DNA of 64,000 nucleotides, taken from assembly GCF_001949145.1 (NCBI RefSeq), contig NW_019091390.1, positions 1,522,405 to 1,586,404 of the forward strand. Direction: 5' to 3'. Below the pieces are notes generated by a model that worked only from the letters and a program-made list of their open reading frames with translations, was not told the DNA's origin and did no database searches. The position numbers and the translations under genes were made by a program. The stretch is from Acanthaster planci (taxonomy: Eukaryota; Echinodermata; Asteroidea; Valvatida; Acanthasteridae). Positions 13,793-24,468 of this stretch are shown piece by piece; within the stretch, counting starts at the first letter, position 1, and each line of letters opens with the position of its first letter.

Positions 13793-16345
13793 TGAATGGT
13801 AGTTTGAACTATATCAAAGCGCATCCGGATGTCACACACAAAGCCTAACTTGGATACATGTTCCAATAATTACCTGGAGAATGGAGAATTGTGCTCATTC
13901 TTATTCTATTCCACCCCGTCGACACAAAATTGTATTCTTCAGTCTTTAATGTGTGTGATATGAAATGGCAAAACAAACCAGCGAAACCAAGCTGACCGTC
14001 TCGTATTCACCAAGACTCCAATCCAGTAGGATACGTATATTTTGCGAATTGTTTTCACCCTGAAATGTACGTGTTGCTGTATACCAATTACAGGACAAAC
14101 GTGGCTGTCCATCTGAGGGCAGCTTGAACGCTTCCACACGCGTCAGTTCAGTGTGCTTTTGCAAAGCGATATTTGTGTGCAGCGACGTCGAGAAAATGCC
14201 ATAATTTCGTTGTAGGAGTTACTTTGCATTTCTCTGGCCTTTCTCCCTGCTCCCAAAGGAATGGCTTTCACTATAACGACGAGTGAATTAGCGTCCAAGT
14301 GATAGGCTTCGACAAGTTTTGTTTGCACGACGAAACCATGTTCCCTGTCTGCTAGGCTGTCTTATACAGCAGCTCGTACTGCCCCAGTCTCTTTCCATCG
14401 CTGTGCATGGCCTGTGTTGTCGCTTGAAATGGTCGAATGTGATTTAGTGGAAAACAAATCAGTGAATGACGATGTCAGAATGTTTATACAGCAGTTGGTT
14501 AAAGGTCAAACGTTTCGGTCCATGCAGCAAATATGAGGCATCCTCACTCCCCGGGTCTCTTCTTGAATAACTAAAGTTTCCGGACTGTGCCTCCCCCCCT
14601 TTCAGCACTGTGGTGATGACCTTGGGTGGACAGATTTGATAATGTAATATTGCCTATGGCGTTCACAAAAATCTGCCAAGTTTAAAAGCAGAAAAAATAA
14701 GAGTGTCGTTGGGTGCCTTTGCATCTATGTTATCCAGAAAAAAATGCACAGAGACTTTGGCAATATCAGCTGAACAGGTCATAAAATCTTCGAGGAAAAG
14801 TCAGCAGGTTATTTGTGATATCATTGGTCGGTATGGAAACGCCTTAATGTTGCATGGAAATTCTGTATTCATCTGTCAAGGGGCCTGTCGCAAGGTTCCT
14901 CGCATTGGCTCAAACGTTTTGCGACCTCGCAGACATCCTTACTAAACTGGACAGCAAAAGAAACTTGCCACTTCTTTCGAAGGCCACTCATAAAAATTCA
15001 CTCCGTAGAAATGAGCAATTTTTGTACACAGGTATGCCGCAACACCCCTTACTCATCACATGCCCAAAAGCAAGTGATTATCTTAAATAACAAAGAAGAA
15101 ATTGACATGCACAGCAACTTGTTTACTGATTCTCTCCAGCCGGAACTGAATTCACTCCCGAGCATATTATTTGCCCAAGTCACGTTAGACTCGTGCAGTA
15201 ATTATACATTCACCATTCAGTAGTGTGAAATTTATCCATTATATATTATGGTAGAAAAAGGGTCATAAATCATGAAGGGGACTTCTGTAGAGGTTGCTTT
15301 ACCGCCACCTGCGAGTTTTGTGACACCTTCCGGCCAACAGGAGTCGCCAATTATCGTTTTCCATGCTTACCAAATGTGAGGTACATAACTTACTACATTT
15401 CCCGAAGATGCGAGGGTCTTTTTAATCTTCGAGTATTCTGTAACCGGGGTTTCCTATATGCTACCTGGTCTTAGAATCTTAACGCAGTGTTTCGAAATCG
15501 GTTTGGTCCATCCAAGCAGGTCACTTGATGCCGTAACTTATAGAAATAAATAGTGAAAAAAATAACTTAGGTAGTGTGGATTTTGTTCAATCAATTAATC
15601 GTTTGTTCGTTCGTTTGCTTGTCAGTGAGTGAGTGAGTGGGTAAGTTAGCGAGCGACTGTCGTCGTGATTACAAACAGTATTGATGTGGGATTTCCAAAC
15701 TTCTCGGTTCTGCATTAGACATGCCAGTTCTGACGTGTTCTCTACTCCTGTATCCTCAAGGAGAACCTGCATATATGCCTTGTGTCTGTTACCAAGTGAT
15801 CCATGTTTGGCTTCCTAGAGAACAAATCTGTTAGCCACATCTTCTGCGTGACGATGAAAGTGGCCAGCAGCTTGTGAAATAGTTTAGTACTGTTTTACTT
15901 CATTTTGGTTTACAGAGTGCCAAAGTAAATACGTCACTCGCACAATTATGTGTGTGAAAGGCATTGGTGTGAGAACCAATGTGTGAACCAACACGCGCGC
16001 ATACTCCATTCATTTGCACTACAATCCCAGGTTCAAACAGACTTCATAGTTCTGTGCTCTATCCGCCATGAGTTGAAGTGCACCCTTAACGGCAAACGAA
16101 AGACAGATGTTACGAAGTTTTCGAACCGGGTTTTTACACGCGGTCGGCGTGCACGCGAAAAGTATACATTCCGGAATAAATTTGTTGCACGTACTCGGCG
16201 TTCTCAGCGTCAAACGCGCATAAACGCGCCTATGCGTTGAGTTGTTACTAAAGGACTTTCAATTTTATTTGAAAACACGCCCCCATTTGTTCCCGCTCGG
16301 AGCTGATATCAAAATATTACTTAAAGGGTATGGACAGTGACGTTT
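13793..16345. other. Gene-free stretch
   Basis: No supported exon, RNA gene or repeat family was recognised. Open frames near 13939-14328 (-) and 14703-15223 (+) are short and lack paired splice sites. Confidence 0.45.
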
Positions 16346-16379
16346 TTCTTTACGTACCGTAGTTCTTTACGTACCGTAG
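16346..16379. repeat. 17-bp tandem duplication
   Basis: TTCTTTACGTACCGTAG is present twice, head to tail, with no mismatch. A perfect copy suggests a recent slip or duplication. Confidence 0.9.
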
Positions 16380-16526
16380 TTTTTGTGAAACGTTTATGCT
16401 TCAGTGCATGAAAATAATTTGAGATTACATTTTGGACAACAGGGGATGGCATTAGAGTGATGTAAATCATTGGACAACTCTGAGCGACGACTTAGGTTTA
16501 CTACAGTTTGACCAACGCCGCCCCAG

Positions 16527-16704
16527 CAATACGGGGGATTCACAATAGTGCGCCACCAAGAGCTTACAACGCGTTGGCCAATCACAACGCGCGAAATCAG
16601 TCCACTCTTTCTAAACGCGCATTGAGTCGACAGATTTCGCACAATGTGATTGGGCAACGCGTTGCAAACTCTTGGTTGTGCACTGTTGTGAAACGCCCTA
16701 TTTG
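16527..16704 (-). mobile_element. 178-bp palindromic MITE, copy 4, inverted
   Basis: It starts CAATACGGG and ends CGCCCTATTTG. The asymmetric loop reads CTTTCTAAACGCGCATTGAG, the reverse complement of the loop in copies 1-3, so this copy lies in the opposite orientation. Length is 178 bases. Confidence 0.9.
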
Positions 16705-17013
16705 ACGGTTGGACAATAAAGTCAACCACAATGATAACTGCTGGCTATCACAATGCGCGTAACTACATAGCATGTACATTTGTAATCCTGCTCCCAACAT
16801 TTGCCGTTAATTGCAGTAATAGGCCTAAGTCTGTTCATCCGAAATCAATGTGCAGTTCGCTTGGCACCAAAACGAAACCCCATCTATAAAAATGTATCCC
16901 TCGAATGTTGCACTGAAGGTGGACTTCAAAAAGTATGGGGCGTGTGACCCCTTTTAATTTTCTCTCGGAATGTACCTGAGTGGTTTCTCTGCAACATTCC
17001 ATTGGTGTACATG

Positions 17014-17053
17014 TATCTTTAATACTTAGCAAATATCTTTAATACTTAGCAAA
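17014..17053. repeat. 20-bp tandem duplication
   Basis: TATCTTTAATACTTAGCAAA occurs twice in tandem with no difference between copies. Confidence 0.95.
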
Positions 17054-20000
17054 TCGAGTGCGCTTCCCCTCCTCGGTTTGATGAACGGATCGAAATATAG
17101 ATTCATTTTGGGTGCTCGGGGCTTTATCGGCATCTGAAGTACTCTGAACTTGGGCTGGTTGTCGAGCGGACCCCTTTGTCGCGGGTCGCCCTCAAAGCTG
17201 ATTAAACCGAAAATGAAAATCTTCGATCGCAGAGAAGTTCACACAAGGAAGTTCCCTCCGCCAGCATCCTTTTTTCCGATGTGTTTTGGGTGCCAAGACC
17301 CAAGCTGTATTCAGCCGTCACGTACTGCTCCAGCTGACTGGTGGATATTATTGTGATTGCTTGTGGCTGTGCTACATGTATTCCTCTTCCCGTTTCATCG
17401 ATATCTTTTACCCTATATCTTTCTCCGTCTTTCAACTGCCCTCAAAGACTTGGAGCATTGTTGATATTTTAAAGAGATAATACTTCTATTAGCCACGAGC
17501 TGGACCAATAGAGGGCCTAATTTTCCTAGCAACGGCTTTTCGCTAGCTCACAAACAACTGTAAAATGCACGCGTTACGGGCGCCTCTGTACCTGGAAAAT
17601 GAACACTCTAATCCGACATGGCTCTTTTCAACCGGTAGAGGGGTGCTTCTGCCCAAGGTGGATAGGGATGTAAGTCTTACAAGTCTTTTGTGCTATTCTG
17701 CAGTCGTTTTTATGCATCTTAAGTCGCTTGTGTCTTATCTTCACCAGATGGAGCTTGACGAATTCATGAATTTGAGGCCTCTTCCTACAAGTCTGTCAAA
17801 TTTGCCATCACCTTGGTAATTTTGACGCCACCACTGACTATCAAAAAGACTTCTGGTATCATGTTGAATGCGTTGCCCCCAATATGTGCGAATACTCGCC
17901 CTCAATTTTTCACCGCGAATAACAGTTGGCGAAATAGTTCGGCCTTACTGTCGGGCTCCCGAGGGTGTACAGTGATCGGGTTCGTCTAGAGTATACAAAC
18001 TGCATTGCCCGGTTATTAAGAGAAATTCTTCAATGTAGGTTGGATATGCTTCTCGGCCGCCCCGGACAAAAATTAGAATAATGATGGCTTTATGCGGAAT
18101 GTACCGAGTTTGCCTTTCGATGTGGAGCTACAGTACCGATTCTCACTCGTGTAAGTTTTGGAAATGAAGAACAGAATATCAAGCAGGTTGCGACGATACA
18201 GGTTGCATATCTTGGCCTATAAATTTTGTTCTCTCGCCCCGTCGCGGTACCGACGGGACTTCAATCCACTGGGCCTGGTCTTGTAGAGCAGCAAATCCCT
18301 AACGCCCGGGAGTGTTCCATTTTTTAAATTGACAGTGTATATTAACCCGAGTTGTTTGTCGCGTTTGGACAACAAAATAAAAATCGGTCCTTCCTTGGCC
18401 TCGAATAAGTTGTGCTTTGGGCAACTCGGTTACGTTCACGACACCAAGAAGCGGTCGGCATAGTGAGCTGCAGCTCTGCTCCTCCCAGGGTCCACTTCTG
18501 AATCGATTTAGAGTCACGTACGTAAAATGATGTTCGGCATTTGAATTGAGGAAGTGCTTTCCGAATAGCCCAATCCGGTCTTCTAAATGCGCATGTGCAA
18601 CAGTACTACAGAGTTTTTAGCTTAAGTGCAGGCTGACACACCGCTATTCGCGTTGGAATCTTGAAGGATAAATACTGTGAAAACGTATTTTTCATCCATC
18701 TAGTAAATTTTGGTTCTCGATATTTTTTTCGTGATCAGGGTAATTTTCCCCCTTTTTAGATTGTACCTAACAGTGTAACAGCATTGTTTAGTTACCATCT
18801 TCTCCATAGACGTGTATTTACCAATCTCCTTTTTCCTTTTTCTGTTCTTAGATTTGGCTGACGCATGCGCACTTCAAATACCCAACTGGCGTTCAAAAGA
18901 AGTAAAACTGCCCAATTCAAAGTGCGCAGAAGGATTCGAAATGAATTTTGGACAACAAAAATCTTAAAATGAGCTCCGAACTGAAATGTTTTCTTAATTT
19001 CTCCACCGTGCAAAACTTTTTCTATTCATGTGCCTGCACTCTGACTTCAAGTCGACGAATTAGCGTACCACATGCAATGACTGTGATGTCAGCTCACATA
19101 AGCCCTGGCTAAACACAAGCACCACGCTCGTGGTTTTTAGAAGACCACCCCCCCCCATGGCTGTTGGGTATTCTCTGTGTATAAGAGGTTTATGGGACGG
19201 CCTTATGACCCAAAAGCAACGTTCGAGACCTGCAATGTGAGCCCGTGTTTAAATTGTAATTGCACATGGACGGTTAAGGCCGTGGGATTTCAAATGGTGT
19301 TTACCCGATCTTAGTTTTCTTGGTGCAGATGCTATGTTGATGTGTTGTTTTCTCAGTAAAAAAAAAAAAAAAAGAGTTAACATGCCGTGCCTGTGCGACC
19401 ATGCAGGAAGCTTTCTTAATGTAGGGTTTAGAGAACACTGCATGTCCTCTGTGTATGTGTCAGTACACTTTCAAACGCTTTGATGGGGTATGTCCCGCGG
19501 CGTAACAATAATGGCAGATGAAATAAAGTCGTCAAAACTTCAGCCCCTAGGCCAATCCATTTGTGTTTCCCCCTTGCACAGTTTCTTTCTGCGAACGCAC
19601 TTTTTAGGTAAGTTTATTGAAAAATTTCATCTACGGTAAATACTCCCTTGACAAAACCTCGAGTGTTATATGTTTTCTAATTGGCTTAAAGTTTTGGTGT
19701 ACGGAAGAAAAAGCGTGTTATGGTTTGCATGTCGGTATAATGCTCCAATGAGGACCATTTAGAGAGGAAATGTAATTACAATGTTTCGATATAGTCCAGC
19801 TTTAGTTTTATTTGGTCATTGTAGAGAGCATTATGTCTCTCAAATGTCTACTTACGGATTGCCAGTCTTGGTCAGCGATTGACTTTTCCAAGGAGATTAT
19901 TATTGCGTCCTCAAAATGTTGCCGTTTTGGTTCGGGAAACCACGCGTAGCCGTCAACATTGACTCTTGCAGAATCAATAAGACAGAAGCGGGCCGCCTGT

Positions 20001-20175
20001 GCTTCGCGCGGGGCTGGGACAGCGTTGAGCAGCGCGTCTCTCGACGTCGCTGGAGGACAAACTAATCAACGATCAAGGATAACGCGTCGCTGCTATACCG
20101 AGTTGCTATCATTTCGCGCCGTGCCGCTGACTTCTGCCAAAGTGGGCTTTTTAATTGATCACAGCGCTTGAGGCC

Positions 20176-20189
20176 CTTTGTATGAAAAT
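20176..20189 (+). promoter_or_regulatory. Possible composite SOX-POU site
   Basis: CTTTGTATGAAAAT places a SOX-type CTTTGT directly against an octamer-like ATGAAAAT, in the order and spacing of the known SOX2/POU5F1 composite element. It sits in a CpG-rich block (about 19960-20200) that also has TTTTAATTGATC, a homeodomain-type site. One 14-base match can arise by chance. Confidence 0.25.
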
Positions 20190-21158
20190 AGCGTGAAGTC
20201 GGCTGTACACATACGTGGGATACTTGATACTTGGTAGATGGTCTGGCGGGGTGACTTTCTCGTCAAGGGGAAATCAAGCTTGGTTTTGCATTTAATGTTA
20301 GTATCTTAAATGAAGCATCTGGTGAAGTTGTCGAAGGATGCTTCATATCAGTTTCATAAGATGCATCCACTTTAGTTTTGTCACGACCTGCGGTAGACGT
20401 TTGAAAAACACCCTTTATATCTATTCAACAACATAACGAAAACAAATGCTCAATCTGTCACGAAGGGTGAGGATTCCTCAACTATACCACGCGAACACTT
20501 GGGAAATGTTAAAGGCGGTATGATTTTTAGATAATTAATTCCCACGAAACAACAGATTGAGTCTTTCATTCGTAAACCTTTGGCTTTTGGTTGATATTAA
20601 AATATAAAGTATTAAAACGAGTGAAGGATGAAAGTCGTTTGCCTCTTAGTATGCGTAGGCCTTATCTTGGCTGGCGTTCGTTTCTTGGATTCAGAAACCC
20701 GTGCCCGTACATTGTGCGACTGTCACGCCGTCAGGATACCAGACGTAAATATCGTGGCACCATGACAAACCGTTCGTGCTCCGGAGTACATCATTCTACT
20801 TTACAGCTCCATTAAGCCCTTTGAAATCTGAAGATGGATTGTGGCAGGAATGTTTTTTCTCCTGATTACGCCAGTGTCCTTTTGCTGGTCGTTGGCAGCA
20901 GTGGGGGAATGAAAGTGCGGGTTGATGAAATTAAGCATTTGTTTATTTCTGTCCGAATTGATTTCCACGTTTGACTCGGTCTGTTACATTGATCTTTCAC
21001 AGAACAAGCAGCGTATTATGTTTGTGTTCACATACTAGGAAAGGCCTGAAATTTATGAAAGACCGCGGCCTTGCACCGTGCGTAATTTCATTTGCTGTGT
21101 TCCCTTGTTGATTAATTTACCCGCCAGAATCACGGGGAAATCATTCTGTTTGACTTCA

Positions 21159-21186
21159 AGGCGCTTTGTCCCTTGGCAAAGCGCCT
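21159..21186. other. Perfect 10-bp hairpin
   Basis: AGGCGCTTTG and CAAAGCGCCT pair perfectly around an 8-base spacer. No U-run or gene lies next to it, so no function is proposed. Confidence 0.6.
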
Positions 21187-23191
21187 CACCATGGAGAGAA
21201 AAGGACAGTACTACCCAATAACAAAGCAATGCCATCAATATCAATGTTGCCACCGGGAACAAAATCAATTCGTCCCATTCAGTGTTTGTCTTCAATAATT
21301 TTGACTGTAATTCCATGTGTAACCGATTACGCAGTACGTTTTGTCTCGCGGCAAGAGTGGAAAACGTATTTGTAAGCTTCATAGCAAGTACTGCATAATT
21401 CACGCGTTACGTATGCATAATACTTGTAGTTTAAAATCAATTATACCCTTTCCAGAAAGTCCATTCAAGCGTAGTTTCTAATCGCCTTATAGTCTGGAAT
21501 GAAAAGGTTAATGTGAATGGTATTGTGTCTAATAATTAACAAGATGAGACATGACGATTTTGGTTTGTTTGGATATCTTTAAAATTAAGCCTTGTTGTAA
21601 CAGGCAGTTACATTACTGACTTGATTTTTATGCGATCAGTAACTTTTACTTTAACCCCCCCCCCACACCGAAATTTAAAAAAAAACAAATAGCCGCACCT
21701 TCCGTTTTTGTTTGAAATTTTTGAATGAAGTGAATAATAAAACCACATCTCATTTTGTCAAGCACCGCCAATGCATACGAGCCTAGAGTGATGGTCAATT
21801 CATTCCAAACAGAACGCCAGCGCTTACTGTGAGGTTTAGGCTGCAGTTGGCGAGGGTAAGTCTTCAGTGGGAGATCGTTTGCATATCATGCTTGATAATC
21901 AGACGAAAATGTGATAACGTGTTGGAACTGCCCTGGATACTACCTGCTGTGTTCACGGCTAGCTTACAATTATTATAAGACACCCCATATTACAGCAGTG
22001 AAATATTGATCCCATGGAGTGTTTTTGTCGATCTTTCGTAGAGCTCGTCTGATCGTCTCTGTGTATTCGGTGTCTTGTGTCTGTGATTTCAAGTTATCCA
22101 GTGCTGGGAATCATTCTGCGTGAATTCTTATCAATTTGTTTGCCTTGTATAATTTTATCGTTCCACGGGCAAATGGAATATTCTGGGGTTATTCCTAAGC
22201 ATCCCGAATGCTACCCCCCCCCGTCTTGATCTCAGAGGATTCTTTCTCGCTGCCGCGTAGAACATTCATTTTATTCTGACAGCGCTGGCAACATCGCTGT
22301 TTTTCTCACCAGCGTGAAAATGTAATTTTATCATGCAACAAAAGACCCGCGTCAGAAGGAGAATTGGATATTAAAGTGTCATTGCAGGAATTACACTTAG
22401 CCAGTAACGACGGACCTCTGATGCATGACAGTAGCACCGGCTTAAGTCCTGGTAAAAAGATCCGCAAAGCGCCCGGAGACAAGATTGATTTGCGCGATTA
22501 TGGAAGCATTGCCGGCCGCGTTTGACACAGCCGTATCAGTTGAGTGAGTGGTCACGATACAGCCAGGTCACGTTGGATTCTTATTCAGCGCACAGTGATG
22601 CGCATCCAGGTCATGTGCACCCAGTGTATTTCTTGTGCTAACTCATATTTTGGATGCACTGACGGCGTCGTTAGAATTGCCATGTGCATTCTCACCCCAG
22701 TTTGATTTTTTTTGCATAATAACTTTGAGTTGCCTTTTTTCTCCCAAGCATTCATTCTTCGTATAATAACGTGCGGGACATACTGAAAAAAAAAACAGCC
22801 ACAAATCACAAAGAGGGGTTGAAAATATTTCGATAAAATTTCAGATTCGACAATAAGAGTTGGAAAATTGGTTTTGGTTTTAATACCAGAAAACAGAAGA
22901 TGCTTTCCCCACTTAATCCCATCTCATTATTCCAAGTCTTTCCTCACTGCAGAAAATTAGTTTTGGTGTTTCAAATTTGCCGGATATCCGTGGACAGAGC
23001 GCATACTAAAGATGGACAACTTAACGCAAACTTGCCAACAGGTGCACTGCCGCCCACACTCAGCCGTGGAAAAGGACCACGCGTCCGTGCGGGTGACTCG
23101 GATTGTGGCGCTTATAGTGACTTTGACATATAGTTTCCATTTTTTGATCTTCTAATCCTTGGTGCAAAGCTACCAAAGGGAAATGAGACAT

Positions 23192-23371
23192 CAATATGGG
23201 CGTTTCACGATTGTGCGCCTTCAAGAGTTTGCAACGTGTTGACCAATCACAGTGCGCGAAATCTGTTGACCCAATGCGCGTTGAGAAACAGTCGACAGAT
23301 TTCGCGCCTTGTGTCTGATTGGTCAACGCGTTGCAAACTCTTGGAGGGGCACTATTGTGAATTATAGAAAC
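23192..23371 (+). mobile_element. 178-bp palindromic MITE, copy 5
   Basis: It starts CAATATGGGCGTTTC and keeps both arms and the loop. The right arm has a small insertion (CTTGTGTCTGATTGG) and the right terminus has decayed to GAATTATAG. Orientation follows copies 1-3. Confidence 0.85.
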
Positions 23372-24265
23372 CTCTATTCCTAGGCTTGACATTCATTTCG
23401 TGAAAAAAAGAATTTGTTTACATTCGTACAAAGATGGATATACAGTGTCCTTTGATAACCAGAAATGAAGTATGTTAATTTGCCCTTCGTTATAAAACTG
23501 ACGTCAAATTAAGCAACCAAGAGGATTTAGACGATGTGACAACACATGGTAGCAGAGAAAATATAATATTCCCTCCCCCCTCAAAAAACCCAGCTTTGCT
23601 TCTTGCACATTTCCTCCAATGCGCAGAAACCGGCAGATAGTGCGACGCGGCCTGGAACCTCTGGCAGTATAATTGATTAAGGGTTACATATTATTTAGGG
23701 CCTACAGCACAATTTATTCTAAACACCTTTTAATTAACGGTCAACAAGCGGGTGAGAGAAGACTCATTGCCTCTATGAATATTTAACAGATTCGGTTGTA
23801 CGCCAGTAGTGTCTTTTCCATGACTTTAATAGAGACTGTGTTGGAAGATTCCGCGGACCAAGAAATCGCCGATTTCCCGCGCAGCAGCGGCGGACATCGC
23901 AACTTGAATGCCACTACGATATTCAGGCAGCTCCGCCTCGGGTCGTTTGCGCAACGACAACAGGTGCGAGTAGCCGAATAATGTGACGCCGAAACCTCTT
24001 CGTAAAATATATGTGTGCACTGTGGAACGATACGGTGCCGGGGATACAGTGTTTGAGAGGCAGTAGAAGCCGGCGGAGATCATGATCAGATTAATATCCG
24101 GGCAAGAACCCTATCCAGGGGGCGGTACTTAAGCCCCGACGCAAGATGATCTGCACGAGGGAGACAGCAGATCTCTGCCGTGAGGTGTTGACAGTGAATG
24201 CCGTCACCCAAAAATTGAATACAGAACCCAAGTTGGAAAATAAGTTTTTTAAATGCGCGTAAGTG
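23372..24265. other. Gene-free stretch
   Basis: A CpG-rich part at 23820-23990 is open on both strands. A CAG|GTGCGA donor-like site ends a plus-strand frame at 23963, but no good acceptor is present, so no exon is called. Confidence 0.4.
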
Positions 24266-24440
24266 GGGGGCATTTGGCCTTGTGGTTAGGGTCTGTAGTT
24301 GCTGATCACAGGGTGGGAGGTTCGAATCCAGCTGTTGGCAGCATGTTGCGCTCTTGGGAAAGTCACTTTGCCCCTTTGTGCCCCTCTCCACCCAGGAATA
24401 AATGGGTTCCTGTGAGGACAGGTTTGGTTAATATGTCGAA
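24266..24440 (+). mobile_element. tRNA-derived SINE, copy 1
   Basis: An RNA polymerase III box A-like GGCCTTGTGGTTAGGG is followed at tRNA-like spacing by a perfect box B, GGTTCGAATCC, at 24319-24329. The tRNA-like head runs into a body with GGGAAAGTCACTTTGCCCC, CTCTCCACCCAGG and AATGGG. The same body parts occur in the copy at 58.8 kb, so this is a dispersed SINE. The 3' end is cut short and abuts a piece of the 178-bp MITE. Confidence 0.85.
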
Positions 24441-24468
24441 CTGTCGACTCTTTCCAAACGCCCATTGA
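24441..24468 (-). mobile_element. Fragment of the 178-bp MITE
   Basis: CTGTCGACTCTTTCCAAACG matches the inverted loop region of the palindromic MITE, and the next bases match in part. No arms are present. The piece lies directly at the 3' edge of the SINE. Confidence 0.65.

Larger units (their letters stand above)
16705..23191. other. Long gene-free stretch
   Basis: No supported exon was seen over 6.5 kb. Local features are a 20-bp tandem duplication at 17014, a SOX-POU-like motif at 20176, a 10-bp hairpin at 21159, an A run near 19368, and a CpG-bearing block at 22265-22545 with TGACAG and TGATTTG motifs of the Meis/Pbx type. The frame at 20591-20815 (+) is open but has no paired splice sites. 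Confidence 0.45.

Noticed and set aside
23796-23981. Plus-strand frame ending at a CAG|GTGCGA donor-like site (23963)
   Set aside because: The peptide looks plausible, but no acceptor with a pyrimidine tract precedes it and the CpG-rich block opens frames on both strands.
24266-24340. Functional tRNA gene from boxes A and B
   Set aside because: No complete cloverleaf could be folded by eye, and the downstream body is shared with the copy at 58826, so this is a SINE head.
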